NCBI GenBank assembly: GCA_015206945.1
Contig: JADEXV010000040.1
Coordinates: forward strand, 1-41,448
Direction of reading: 5' to 3'
Source of the DNA: Nostocales cyanobacterium LEGE 12452
GTDB taxonomy: Bacteria > Cyanobacteriota > Cyanobacteriia > Cyanobacteriales > Nostocaceae
Length of the DNA: 41,448 nt
Shown: positions 16,733 to 25,914 of the stretch, in pieces
Numbering within the stretch: the first letter of the stretch is position 1
Layout: every line of letters starts with the position of its first letter
The notes under the pieces: model-generated
The model's input: only the letters and a program-made list of their open reading frames with translations
Database searches by the model: none
What the model was told of the DNA's origin: nothing
Position numbers and translations under genes: made by a program

Positions 16733-17635
16733 GTGTTTAAATCTTTCACGAAACTTGATTATCTGCTGAAAGAAACTTTCCTCGGTTTACTGCGGGGAGG
16801 TTGGATGAATTGGGCTGCTGTAAGTACTGTAACGGTGTTACTGTTTTTATTCGGTTTGAGTTTGCAAACCTCTTGGCAAGTCGAAAAACTCCTCTATCAG
16901 TTTGGCAGCCAGTTGGAAGTGTCAGTTTATCTCGAACCAGATACACAAATCGAAAGTATTGAGCCACTAATCGCAAAAATGCCAGAAGTGGCGGCGATAA
17001 AAACCATTACTAAAGAACAAGCTTGGACTAAGTTGGTTAAGGAAATGAGAATTTCTGATATTGAGGGTGCTACCCAGCAGCTAGGTGAGAATCCTCTAGT
17101 TGATGAGATGAAGGTGAAAGCACGTAATTCTCAAGTTGTACCAACCTTAGCAACACAGTTGGCTAAATTACGAGGAGTTGAGACGGTGCAGTATGTCGAT
17201 GAAGCAGTTAAACGCATTGCCCAGTTACACCGAGGTCTAAACTGGATTACTTTAACAATTACGATTATTCTGACTTTAACAGCGATCGCAGTGACTACTA
17301 CCACAATTAGGCTGATTGTCACGGCGCGTCGCCAGGAAATTGAAATTATGCAACTAGTGGGAGCGACTTCTGTTTGGATTTACCTCCCGTTTATTTTACA
17401 AGGAATTGCCTTTGGTTTGGTTGGTGGTGCGATCGCTTGGAGTTTCATTTCTGTGATTCAACAGTTTCTCGGTAAGTTGCTAGTCAATCAACCTGAGTTT
17501 ATCCAAGTCATCACCAACAGAGTGCAACTCACTCCAGCAGAAATTTTATTATTGCCTCTGATTCTTTTGAGTTTCGGTGCAGGTGTAGGATTAATGGGGA
17601 GCTTATTTGCTGTCCGACGTTTTGCTAAAGGATAG
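16733..17635 (+). CDS. ftsX: FtsX-like cell-division ABC permease
   Basis: The 300-residue product has the FtsX plan: a cytoplasmic N-terminus (KLDYLLKETFLGLLRGGWMNW), a first membrane helix at about 28-46, an extracytoplasmic domain at about 47-165 (QLEVSVYLEPDTQIESIEPL), then three helices (about 172-195, 215-245, 263-295) with the FtsX/MacB-type segment RQEIEIMQLVGAT. FtsX with the ATPase FtsE controls peptidoglycan hydrolases at the division site. The start is GTG 16733, because the nearby ATG is out of frame and stops at once. ftsE is not adjacent, which is common in cyanobacteria. Confidence 0.95.
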   Translation: MFKSFTKLDYLLKETFLGLLRGGWMNWAAVSTVTVLLFLFGLSLQTSWQVEKLLYQFGSQLEVSVYLEPDTQIESIEPLIAKMPEVAAIKTITKEQAWTKLVKEMRISDIEGATQQLGENPLVDEMKVKARNSQVVPTLATQLAKLRGVETVQYVDEAVKRIAQLHRGLNWITLTITIILTLTAIAVTTTTIRLIVTARRQEIEIMQLVGATSVWIYLPFILQGIAFGLVGGAIAWSFISVIQQFLGKLLVNQPEFIQVITNRVQLTPAEILLLPLILLSFGAGVGLMGSLFAVRRFAKG

Positions 17636-17659
17636 TCATTGACAAATGACAAAATCACT

Positions 17660-18466
17660 ATGAAATCACAATGGGAATGTTTTTTGCAGAATCTCGGTAT
17701 TTGGGAAGGTTCATTTACGAATTTTTCTCCCCAAGGAACATTTTTGAATGATACTCCTAGTTGTCTTTCCCTAGAACATTTGAACAATAGCCAGAAAGTG
17801 CGCCTAACTCTGAGCCGTTCGGGACAAGATATAGTCAGAGACTTTAATACCGTGGGAGGGGGTCTGCTGTTTTTTGAAAATGGTTCATTTTCTGAAGGTT
17901 TAATTCAGCTAGGGCCATTTTCTGAATTTGGTGGAGAACTCGCTTTTGTTCATGAAAATCGCCGCTTGCGTCTGGTACAACTGTTTGATACTACCGGTCA
18001 GCTAAAGGAATTAATTTTAATTCGAGAACATCTTGCTGGAACCCCAGCAGCAGAACGTCCAACTTTGCAGATAAATGATTTGTTGGGAGAATGGCAAGGT
18101 CAAGCAGTAACCATATATCCAGATTGGCGATCGCCTGATACTTACTCTACAACCTTAAAATTACAACTTGATGATGCTGGGCGATTAATTCAAAATACAT
18201 CTTTTGCAGAACGCACAATTACCTCAACTGCTACCATCAAAGACTCGATTGTTCTCTTTGACCAAAACCCAGAAAAGCAGGTGCAAGTATTATTTTTACC
18301 AGATGGCGCTTCTGCAACATCACCTGTCAAAGTGCAGTTACGCCAACCATTTTTTATGGAAGCAGGTTGGTTAATCCAGCCAAACCTACGCCAAAGGATG
18401 ATTCGCAGCTACAACGACAAAGGTGAATGGGTTAGTTTGACTTTAGTTACTGAAAAAAAGCTTTGA
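17660..18466 (+). CDS. DUF3598 family protein
   Basis: The 268-residue product starts at ATG 17660 (MKSQWECFLQNLG); a TTG seven codons upstream is less likely. It shows the cyanobacterial DUF3598 pattern: LGIWEGSFTNFSPQG near the N-terminus, and a second related module from about 135 (LLGEWQGQAVTIYPDWRSP). These are two lipocalin-like beta-barrels in tandem, with predicted small hydrophobic ligands. It has no signal peptide. It begins 24 bp after ftsX on the same strand and is probably co-transcribed. Function is not established. Confidence 0.85.
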   Translation: MKSQWECFLQNLGIWEGSFTNFSPQGTFLNDTPSCLSLEHLNNSQKVRLTLSRSGQDIVRDFNTVGGGLLFFENGSFSEGLIQLGPFSEFGGELAFVHENRRLRLVQLFDTTGQLKELILIREHLAGTPAAERPTLQINDLLGEWQGQAVTIYPDWRSPDTYSTTLKLQLDDAGRLIQNTSFAERTITSTATIKDSIVLFDQNPEKQVQVLFLPDGASATSPVKVQLRQPFFMEAGWLIQPNLRQRMIRSYNDKGEWVSLTLVTEKKL

Positions 18467-18528
18467 TCTAGCGGCTTGTCGCCAGAAATCGCTCTATTAT
18501 AACTACACCTTGCGATATAAAGTTGTAC

Positions 18529-20760
18529 TCAATTAACATTAGCCTCAGAAATAACAGTCACACAGGCATTCACTAAGGGTAACAACGGCCCTAGTTGCTC
18601 TTGTCCATTCACTGCTAAATCGCTGTGACACAAATAAACTCTCTCAGATACACGAGAGAGCAAATCTGTCAAAATTCTTTGCAATCGTTGTTCTTCTGCC
18701 AATTTTTCATCTTCTGCTGTCCAAGGTTCGCCTAATCTATCTCGGAGAAAAAACGGCGCACCAAACAAAGTCGCTGCACCACCTTTCGCCCATAGAGGTG
18801 AACCAGCATCTAGCCAAAAATGCCACTGGTGCGATCGCCTACTAGATCGATATTGAAATATAGTTGCTAAGGTGACAGCCTTTCTCGCTCCACCAATGGG
18901 GCGCACAGGGTAAGGGTTGGCGGTAATTGTACCCCGTCGCAGTAATTGAATGAATTCAATAATAGTTGTATAAGGCGTTGTTTCAACTGGGGCAATTTGT
19001 CGTAACCTGGTGTCAATTTCCCAATAATGTTGGGCGGTTTCTAATAATTCCCGCAATGCTGCTAGTTGTTCGTAAGGAAGATTACTACCATTCCATAAAA
19101 AGCGCTGAATTGCTCTGTCTAACAGAGAAATAGGACTAGGAATTAACCGCAATTCTTGTTGCGATCGCTGTTGTTCTAACCACTCTAATATTTCACTATA
19201 GGCTGTAGTCGCTGCATAGCCAATTCGATCCCAGCGTTCGAAGGCTGATACTGGTAGCAAATTAGGGCGATCGGGATGGGGTACAAAGCAGTAATCTGCA
19301 ATCAAACCAGCACGTACCGGGTCAATGTGAGTGCTGAGTGCTGAGTTGTGAGTGCTGTTAGCGGTAGCGGGGCGTTCAGCCCGTAAGGAGTTAGGAGTTA
19401 GGAGTGTGGGGTTTTCTGGTGGTTGTTGTTTTCTGCTCAATACAACCAGCATTTCTGCGACGGCATCCCGATCTACGAGTCGTCCCAAGCCGGGATAAAC
19501 TAGTGCCAGCATGGTGAGTAAGGCGCGAATGACGGGCGAACTAATTAGGGGACGTTGGTCATTGAGCGATTCTACTGGGATATTTTGTTTAACGAGGATT
19601 TCTACTAGAGTATAACGAGCGATCGCATCTAAACCTGGTGCAATAATCGCCACTTCTTCTGGTTGCACTTGCTTTGATTGGATGGCATTAGCAATTTCCT
19701 CTGCTGTTTGCCGCAATAATTGGGCGCGGGAGGTGGTTTGAATTGAATACACTGTTTTTGGTAAACTCAACAGTATCATCGGTTCTGTAACTAATTCCAC
19801 CATCTGTTTAGTCAATTGCTCGCTCAGAGACTCTGGAGGCGGCCCATTCAAAATTTCTACCCGACAACGCTCTGCTAACCCTTCTAGGTAGTTAGGATCT
19901 GCTCCCAATCCCAATCGCACTGCACCGTCAGGATTGTAACTAAATGCGCCAACTGCACCTTGATCTAATAGCAATTCAAACAAAAGACGCGCTACGCTGG
20001 GATAATCATCGACATCATCCGCCAATACTGCCTGATAGCGTTTAGTTAGGTGCTGCTGATAATTGCGATCGCTTAATAAGTGCTGACTATAAAGTTCGGT
20101 AATAATCCCATAAGTAAGTAATCCCCTCTCTAAACACCAATTACGCCAATCTAGCAGCAAAGATGCCAGAAATTCCGGCTCTAAAGTTGTGGTATTTTCC
20201 CCCAAGCCTTTGGCCAAAATCTGGGCAATATCTTCGCAAGGTATACCACTGTAAGCTGCTAATTGTAATAAGTCCAAGATGCGACGCACCAAGCGAGATT
20301 CATTCACTCCCGCAACACGTAAAATTTCTTCGTCTAATTGCGGACGCCAAAGTTTGGTTGCTAACTCTTGTTCGGTTTCTGGTCGCAATCTTACCGGAAA
20401 CTGTGCTTTCAGGTTCAACGAGTTAATCAGCAACGGCCAAAATAAAATAACTTCATCCTGAAAAAAACCTAGTGGCGTCTTGGCACGAACCGGATATTTA
20501 CCCAAAGTGGAGGTAACAATTATATCTCCTAACTCTCGGCGATTATCATCATTGGCAGCTAAAACTAAAACTCCCGGCTCTGTTTGTTTAAGATATAAAA
20601 ATTCGGGTGCATGACCAGTTTTTTTATGTTTTGTTTTTTTCGTATAAAATGATTCAGTATATTGTTTTTCTGATGTTACCCAATTACAAAATTGCTCTAC
20701 TAAGCGAGCTGTCTTACCACTGCGGCTAGTGCCAACAATCCAAACCGAATGAGAAACCAC
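18529..20760 (-). CDS. SF1 (UvrD/AddB-like) helicase-related protein
   Basis: The 743-residue product opens with Walker A GTSRSGKT (10-17). It has a Walker-B-like VLADDVDDYPSV (D248, D249), a degenerate motif III region (GAFSYNPDGAVRLGLGADP, where helicases have GDxxQxIYxFRGA) and a UvrD-type C-terminal part (PEEVAIIAPGLDAIARY, RPLISSPVIRALLTMLAL). The helicase motifs are partly degenerate, as in AddB-type subunits, so it may act in DNA-end processing without being an active helicase. Residues about 455-475 are encoded by an inserted dispersed repeat that keeps the frame. It lacks a nuclease domain; the RecB-like nuclease at 9006 could supply one. It is annotated in related genomes under vague recombinase names. 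Confidence 0.75.
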   Translation of the reverse strand: MVSHSVWIVGTSRSGKTARLVEQFCNWVTSEKQYTESFYTKKTKHKKTGHAPEFLYLKQTEPGVLVLAANDDNRRELGDIIVTSTLGKYPVRAKTPLGFFQDEVILFWPLLINSLNLKAQFPVRLRPETEQELATKLWRPQLDEEILRVAGVNESRLVRRILDLLQLAAYSGIPCEDIAQILAKGLGENTTTLEPEFLASLLLDWRNWCLERGLLTYGIITELYSQHLLSDRNYQQHLTKRYQAVLADDVDDYPSVARLLFELLLDQGAVGAFSYNPDGAVRLGLGADPNYLEGLAERCRVEILNGPPPESLSEQLTKQMVELVTEPMILLSLPKTVYSIQTTSRAQLLRQTAEEIANAIQSKQVQPEEVAIIAPGLDAIARYTLVEILVKQNIPVESLNDQRPLISSPVIRALLTMLALVYPGLGRLVDRDAVAEMLVVLSRKQQPPENPTLLTPNSLRAERPATANSTHNSALSTHIDPVRAGLIADYCFVPHPDRPNLLPVSAFERWDRIGYAATTAYSEILEWLEQQRSQQELRLIPSPISLLDRAIQRFLWNGSNLPYEQLAALRELLETAQHYWEIDTRLRQIAPVETTPYTTIIEFIQLLRRGTITANPYPVRPIGGARKAVTLATIFQYRSSRRSHQWHFWLDAGSPLWAKGGAATLFGAPFFLRDRLGEPWTAEDEKLAEEQRLQRILTDLLSRVSERVYLCHSDLAVNGQEQLGPLLPLVNACVTVISEANVN
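19350..19391. repeat. 42-bp short dispersed repeat, copy 2, inside a gene
   Basis: Matches the intergenic copy at 9876-9917 at 38 of 42 positions. The surrounding bases (GAGTGCTGAGTGCTGAG before, GGAGTTAGGAGTTAGGAG after) are the low-complexity wording also seen near 9865, 40050 and 40540. Read on the minus strand it adds residues such as LRAERPATANSTHNSALS to the helicase-like protein without breaking the frame. Confidence 0.85.
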
Positions 20761-20847
20761 AAACTTTCTCCTTGTAGATTTGTTAGTATACCTCGTGCGT
20801 TAACTTAAGGTTAATAGTCACCAAATAATGCTGAATGATTATCTGCA

Positions 20848-22194
20848 ATGAAAAACTCTGTTTTTAGTCAAAAAATCTATTCTTTTTTACTTGCTGCTTA
20901 TCGATGGTACTTACAGACTCCTGAACGTTCTTTAGATGAAGCTTACGATGCAGCATTAAAGATTCAGGAAATAGAAGATAAGCATTTCAATGGTAATAAA
21001 ATAGACATTGACTCAGCGATGTACAGTAACAGCGTGATGGATTATTTTGAGTCAGACCTCAATAAGCTATTAAAAATTGCCAGGATGCGGCTGACGGAGT
21101 TTAGAGGAAGCCGCTGGTTTTTAAATGAAGATAATCAAAAAGCTGCCCAAAAAGCAGGTATAGAGTATCTAAGTCCTTCTTTGGTTTTAGAAAAGCTAAA
21201 CTTTATCGATCAAGTTATATCTAAATACACAACCAGTTCCGATAAAACACCTTCCAAAGCTTTAGTAGTAAAACCTCCAAATCTACCAGTAAACTCTGTC
21301 ACATCTGACGAAAAATCGCTCCTCGTCAATACTCCACCATTACCACCCAAAATACCAAATCAAGACTTAAAAAATAAACCCAAAGCCAAGAGTAAAACCG
21401 ATACAATGGGTGTTTTACCTCGCTCTATTTTAAGTACTATCAGTCGTCTGCAAGTTGAATTAGACCCCAATTCGGAAGAAGAAGTAATTCAGAGCTTTCG
21501 TCAAACTCAGAAAAGAACAATAATATCTATCAGGTTTATTTTACTATTAATTATCATACCACTTTTAACGCATCAGATAGCAAAAGCTTTTGTAGTTGGC
21601 CCAATTATTGACAGATTTAGAACCACTGAGGAAATGCAGATATTTATCAATTCCGAAATGGAAGAGGAAGCCCTTGTAGAATTACAAAGATTTGAAGAAA
21701 AACTCAAGTTTGAAAATCTCATTATCAAAGCTCCTCCACTGTTACCTGAGCAAATAGAGACTGAAATGAAAAATAAGGCAAAAGAGATTGCTGAAGAATT
21801 TCGTCACGAAAGCTCTGGTGCTATCAAAAATGTTTTTGCAGATATGTTCTCAGTGGTTGCTTTTATCTGGCTTATGTTAGTCAGTAAGTCTTCTATTGCT
21901 GTAGTCAAAGATTTCTTTGATAATATTGTCTATGGACTTAGTGACAGTGCGAAGGCATTTATCATTATTTTGTTTACTGATATTTTTGTAGGATTCCACT
22001 CTCCTCATGGCTGGGAAGTACTACTAGAAGGAGTATCACGCCATTGGGGATTACCGGCAAATAGAGATTTTATATTCTTATTTATCGCTACATTTCCGGT
22101 AATTTTAGATACTATATTTAAGTATTGGATCTTCCGCTATTTGAACCGGATATCGCCTTCTGCTGTTGCCACTTACCGTAATATGAATGAATAG
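20848..22194 (+). CDS. pxcA: Proton extrusion protein PxcA (CotA/CemA family)
   Basis: The 448-residue product has a hydrophilic N-terminal half (with LAAYRWYLQTPERSLDEAY and FRGSRWFLNEDNQ) and a CemA-like C-terminal half with about four membrane segments. The best-conserved part is DIFVGFHSPHGWEVLLEG, then SRHWGLPANRDFIFLFIA and LDTIFKYWIFRYLNRISPSA. PxcA is needed for light-induced proton extrusion and pH and inorganic-carbon homeostasis, at the plasma membrane; CemA is its chloroplast relative. The middle Pro/Lys-rich linker (about 130-190) is variable in the family. It starts at ATG 20848, divergent from the helicase-like gene 87 bp away. Length is normal. Confidence 0.95.
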   Translation: MKNSVFSQKIYSFLLAAYRWYLQTPERSLDEAYDAALKIQEIEDKHFNGNKIDIDSAMYSNSVMDYFESDLNKLLKIARMRLTEFRGSRWFLNEDNQKAAQKAGIEYLSPSLVLEKLNFIDQVISKYTTSSDKTPSKALVVKPPNLPVNSVTSDEKSLLVNTPPLPPKIPNQDLKNKPKAKSKTDTMGVLPRSILSTISRLQVELDPNSEEEVIQSFRQTQKRTIISIRFILLLIIIPLLTHQIAKAFVVGPIIDRFRTTEEMQIFINSEMEEEALVELQRFEEKLKFENLIIKAPPLLPEQIETEMKNKAKEIAEEFRHESSGAIKNVFADMFSVVAFIWLMLVSKSSIAVVKDFFDNIVYGLSDSAKAFIIILFTDIFVGFHSPHGWEVLLEGVSRHWGLPANRDFIFLFIATFPVILDTIFKYWIFRYLNRISPSAVATYRNMNE

Positions 22195-22277
22195 GGAATT
22201 GGGCATTGGGTAAAATTTTTGGTGTTTTATTTTAGGATTTGAGCGAGGTGGAATCATTTTAAAAATTTTGAATTTTA

Positions 22278-23561
22278 ATGAAAAAGACACTTACTGGATT
22301 AGGAAAGTTTAACAAAATTATCGCCATCAGTTTACCTGTAATTTTTTCAATTTTACTGGTGCGGATGCAATCTTTGACTCATCGAGAAGTCATTTCACCA
22401 GAATGTCAGGTGAAAAAGTGGGATCTTCCAGTGTCCTTGAATGCTGAAAATCAAGATGCATTTCCACAAAAGCAAAAATTACCATTAATCCAAAGACTAC
22501 CAATTACTTGTTGTGAAAGTGATACCTCTTGTTTGGATGAAGTAATTTATGGCAAAATACCAGAAAAAAAGGCACTGATAAGTGCGATCGCTCGCAGTCT
22601 CCAATATCTGCAAACAGCTAATGCTGCGGCTGCTTATCAAAACTATCCGGTGGGTGGGATTACGCGCGATCGCGTCATCAAAAGCTTGCAAAGATTCCGC
22701 GAACTCCTATTAAAAACCAATTCTGCAACAGAATTACATCAAGCCATTGAGCGGGAATTTGTTCTTTACCAGTCAGTCGGTAAAGATAACCAAGGTTCCG
22801 TTTTATTCACCGCCTATTATGAGCCACTTTACGCAGCCAGTCGCGTCCCGACAACAGAATATCGCTATCCTGTTTATCGTTTACCTCCTGATTTCAACTC
22901 CTGGACTAGGCCTCATCCCACACGCGAGGATTTAGAAGGAGCAGATGGTTTACAAAGTGCAAAAGGGAAATTACGAGGATTAGAGTTGTTTTGGTTTCGC
23001 GATCGCCTCGAACCATATCTAGCTCAAATTCAAGGTTCAGCGAAACTTCAGCTTCCTGATGGTACTCAAACCACAATCGGCTATGCGGGTAACACTGCTT
23101 ATAACTACAAAAGTATTGGGCGAGAATTAATAGATGATGGCAAATTACCGCAAGAAGGTGTAACTATGCCAACTATTCTCGATTATTTCCAAAAGCATCC
23201 CCAAGAATTAAATATTTATATTCCGCGCGATCGCAGCTTTGTTTTTTTTCAAGAAAATCACGGAAAGCCAGCTCAAGGTTCGATCAACGTACCATTAACA
23301 GCAGAGCGTTCTATTGCTACAGATAAATCTCTCATGCCTCCTGGTGCTTTAGCATTGATTCGCGCTTCTATTCCTTTTGTTAATCCTACCGGAAAAATGC
23401 AGGAGCGCATTATTAGCCGCTATGTTCTTGACCAAGATACCGGAGGTGCAATTAAAAGTGCAGGTAGAGTGGATTATTTTTTAGGTACTGGGAAAATCGC
23501 AGGCGATCGCGCTGGTGTTACAGTCAGCAATGGACAATTATTTTATCTCTTACTCAAATGA
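22278..23561 (+). CDS. mltA: MltA-type lytic murein transglycosylase
   Basis: The 427-residue product has an N-terminal hydrophobic anchor or signal (about 14-28), with no lipobox cysteine at the usual place. The MltA domain spans about 160-330 (VLFTAYYEPLYAAS, TRPHPTREDLEG, LFWFRDRLEPYLAQIQGS, GYAGNTAYNYKSIGREL). A C-terminal 3D domain includes QDTGGAIKSAGRVDYFLG, with the conserved aspartates D387 and D399. It cleaves the glycan MurNAc-GlcNAc bond to 1,6-anhydro products during wall turnover, in the periplasm. It is co-directional with pxcA 83 bp upstream. Confidence 0.95.
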   Translation: MKKTLTGLGKFNKIIAISLPVIFSILLVRMQSLTHREVISPECQVKKWDLPVSLNAENQDAFPQKQKLPLIQRLPITCCESDTSCLDEVIYGKIPEKKALISAIARSLQYLQTANAAAAYQNYPVGGITRDRVIKSLQRFRELLLKTNSATELHQAIEREFVLYQSVGKDNQGSVLFTAYYEPLYAASRVPTTEYRYPVYRLPPDFNSWTRPHPTREDLEGADGLQSAKGKLRGLELFWFRDRLEPYLAQIQGSAKLQLPDGTQTTIGYAGNTAYNYKSIGRELIDDGKLPQEGVTMPTILDYFQKHPQELNIYIPRDRSFVFFQENHGKPAQGSINVPLTAERSIATDKSLMPPGALALIRASIPFVNPTGKMQERIISRYVLDQDTGGAIKSAGRVDYFLGTGKIAGDRAGVTVSNGQLFYLLLK

Positions 23562-23566
23562 AATCG

Positions 23567-23634
23567 GCGGTTAGAAACCGCGTCTACACAGTCAAAACCC
23601 GAAATTTTTAAGGACGAGAGTTTGTGTAGTCGCG
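23567..23634. terminator. Palindromic repeat after mltA, possible terminator
   Basis: Hairpin GCGGTT-AGA-AACCGC (23567-23581) is followed by a second pair, CGCGTCTACACA (23579-23590) with TGTGTAGTCGCG (23623-23634), 11 of 12 paired. It begins a few bases after the mltA stop. The wording is typical of Nostoc dispersed repeats, so it may be both repeat and terminator. Confidence 0.55.
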
Positions 23635-23671
23635 AATTCTATTGCCCTGGCTTTAAAATGGAGTTAGTCTA

Positions 23672-23905
23672 CTAGGCTTCCAAATCCATTTCACCATCAT
23701 CATCGTCATGATCGTAAGGGATATCGTCAAGGTCTATCATTTCGGAAATTTCTTCTACTTCAGTTAGATACTCAGATTCTTGATGTTCGCGTTCGATTAG
23801 ACGACCAGTTGACTTCAACCATTCCAAGAGAATAAACTCATTACTTGTACGAATTACAGGCGCTCGCTGATTACGAGGTTCTTCACGCAGAGGACTTATA
23901 GGCAT
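23672..23905 (-). CDS. DUF3134 family protein
   Basis: The 77-residue product has the DUF3134 opening PLREEPRNQRAPVI, then FILLEWLKSTGRLIERE. The C-terminal third is strongly acidic (DDIPYDHDDDDGEMDLEA). The family is restricted to cyanobacteria and of unknown function. It is a soluble, single-copy small gene facing mltA. The acidic tail suggests binding to basic proteins or metals, but this is inference only. Confidence 0.88.
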   Translation of the reverse strand: MPISPLREEPRNQRAPVIRTSNEFILLEWLKSTGRLIEREHQESEYLTEVEEISEMIDLDDIPYDHDDDDGEMDLEA

Positions 23906-24112
23906 AAAAAAAACTCACTTTGAATTACAGGTTAGCGTACAAAAAGGTCAAAATTGTACATTAAGGTTAAAAGTCTTGGATGACAAGTCTTTTTTCAACA
24001 GACGAAATATGACCCATTGAAGTTTTGTCTCAAGTCCATTTAGCTACTTATCATTAAAATGTCCCGGCGTCAGTTTTAATAATAAATATTTCAGCGGATG
24101 CAATATATAATA

Positions 24113-24541
24113 TTACAAAGCATTTGGTAGCTTGACGAGAGTTTCATACATATCAGAGGGTAATGCAGACAGTCTATTAGCTACAGCGACTGCATCAGCT
24201 AAGTTACTAAATTGACACCGGACTATTTCTTGTCCGTTTCCTGAAGGGAATCGTTTCCTAGCTTTATTAGATACAGCACAAATAATTGCTAAAGCTTTGG
24301 CGAACCCGTCTTTTGTCAATATTCTTTCTTGAGCGAACCCTTCAACAGGGATAAGACAAACCTCAAACCGATAGCCAGGTCTGGGAGATACAGCTATGTC
24401 GATATATGGTTTATCTTCTTTTCTGATTCGACGTAAATATTGGGCTGTTAAATTAGTATCATGCAAATCAGTCCCAAGGGCGTAAGTAAAAAAGCAATCT
24501 TCTGTGAGGGACTCAGGACGAGTAATTATATCCGTGGGCAT
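24113..24541 (-). CDS. Hypothetical protein, 142 aa
   Basis: A soluble protein without membrane segments. It has a predicted mixed fold: a strand-rich middle (PYIDIAVSPRPGYRFEVCLI) and a helical C-terminal part with FAKALAIICAVSNKARKRF and NLADAVAVANRLSALP. No catalytic motif or family is recognised. It is monocistronic, with 207 bp to the DUF3134 gene and a long non-coding region upstream. Composition is like the neighbouring genes, which argues for a real gene. Confidence 0.65.
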   Translation of the reverse strand: MPTDIITRPESLTEDCFFTYALGTDLHDTNLTAQYLRRIRKEDKPYIDIAVSPRPGYRFEVCLIPVEGFAQERILTKDGFAKALAIICAVSNKARKRFPSGNGQEIVRCQFSNLADAVAVANRLSALPSDMYETLVKLPNAL

Positions 24542-24708
24542 AAGTTCTAGTAGTATCGGTATATTGTCTGCGTGTGTGACACACTATACTTGTCCGTTCT
24601 TCTTAGCACATTTTTTTGACCAAACCCCATTGGGGCGGGTGTAGGGTGTGGGGGAAGATTCTGCCCCAACAACCAGTGGGATACAAGCCTCGTCGTTTGA
24701 AGATGATT

Positions 24709-24740
24709 GCATTGGTAGGGGCTTGTACCCCTACCAATGC
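24709..24740. repeat. Perfect 13-bp hairpin in a larger nested palindrome
   Basis: GCATTGGTAGGGG (24709-24721), loop CTTGTA, then CCCCTACCAATGC (24728-24740). Outside it, GGGTGTAGGGTGTGGGG (about 24637) faces CCTACACCC-type sequence (24751-24780), making a larger imperfect palindrome. It is a Nostoc-type dispersed repeat and non-coding. Confidence 0.75.
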
Positions 24741-25580
24741 TGTCTTTCCTACACCCTAAACCCTACCCCCTACACCCTTCTTCGTGACTGTTAGATGTAT
24801 CAGTGTCAAGCGAGACATTGAAATACATTTTGACTAACTAAAATTTCAATTTTTGAAATACTTATGACATCAAACACCTTCAGAATCAAAGGGTGTAGAG
24901 ATTTAGATTCGGAGAGGGGTCTATATAGTCAGTTACATAACCGAAAATATTTCTCAACATAATAAAATCATAACATAGTTGACGCCAAATCCTGCGATCG
25001 CTCCACCTGACAGCATTGGTGAATGCCTAAAAGCGATCGCGATCGCAAACTATCTGAATATTTATTGATACTCATCTACTTATAAACTGAGTGGGAACCG
25101 CTAAATTAACGTAATTATGGAGAAGCTTAAATATATTTTGGGAATTTAGAGATGTTTGAAAAGCGATTTTTATGGCGATTTCATTTCTTTTTTTAGAGAA
25201 AAATCTGAAGCTTTCACTTAATATTTAGTTTTGGTTATTAAGACTTTTTAGAGGTTTTAATCAGTAATTAATAGACTTTATTAATTGCTTGACAAACTGC
25301 ACACTATTAAAACTTAATCTGAATCTATAGTTTGCGGCTATTTATCTCAAAGTTGTGGATTTTTCAACGTTTTTTGTGTTTTTCACGACATCAAAAAAAA
25401 AATAAATAGTGGTTTATGCTACCTAACAAAATCATTAATCGTGCCATTCACGTTATTGACCCAGTGCTACTACGGTTTTTGTAGTGTAGGTAGTAAAAAT
25501 AGGCTTTCTGATCCTTTTCAAATAGGGCTATACCAACCAATATTTCTGGCATTTTCTCACTAGTGTTTAAGCTAACAAAT

Positions 25581-25836
25581 TATACCAGTCTTAGATAAAA
25601 CTGCACTCAACATATAAGTTAAAGCGTAGCAATATCTCGTAGGTTAAGGGGTAAAACCAACACATACGAGATGTTGGAGTCTTGGATTGCGTCCTTCAAA
25701 CGCCACTTGCTTCTTTCTTGGAGTCAAAGGAGGGGCTTGGCGTAGCTTGCTTAAACGCAGAAAAGCCGGGAAACCCTTCTAAATATGTGGTTTTCAAACC
25801 TAGATGATGTAGCAATCACTTTTCAGATTGGTATTA
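25581..25836. repeat. Possible MITE-like repeat region
   Basis: TATACCAGTC (25581-25590) faces GATTGGTATT (about 25826-25835), 8 of 10 paired. Inside is CAATATCTCGTA (25630-25641) with TACGAGATGTTG (25665-25676), 11 of 12 paired. The outer ends resemble those of the element at 3835-3940. The family relation is tentative. Confidence 0.4.
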
Positions 25837-25914
25837 GTCATGAGTAACAGCGATCGCAAAACCCGTTAAAACTAGCTACCATTCCGTCTCCACTAAACTT
25901 TTTTGAGGTATTCA

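Larger units (their letters stand above)
24542..25914. other. 1.37-kb non-coding region rich in palindromes
   Basis: No supported gene. It holds a nested palindromic element at about 24630-24780, two HIP1 sites in tandem near 25034-25047, an AT-rich stretch at 25080-25420, and a second repeat region at 25581-25836 with an inner inverted repeat at 25630-25676. A promoter for the downstream exported protein should lie in the last 100 bp, but no clear consensus is visible. Short open frames near 25026 and 25152 are under 25 codons. Confidence 0.6.
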
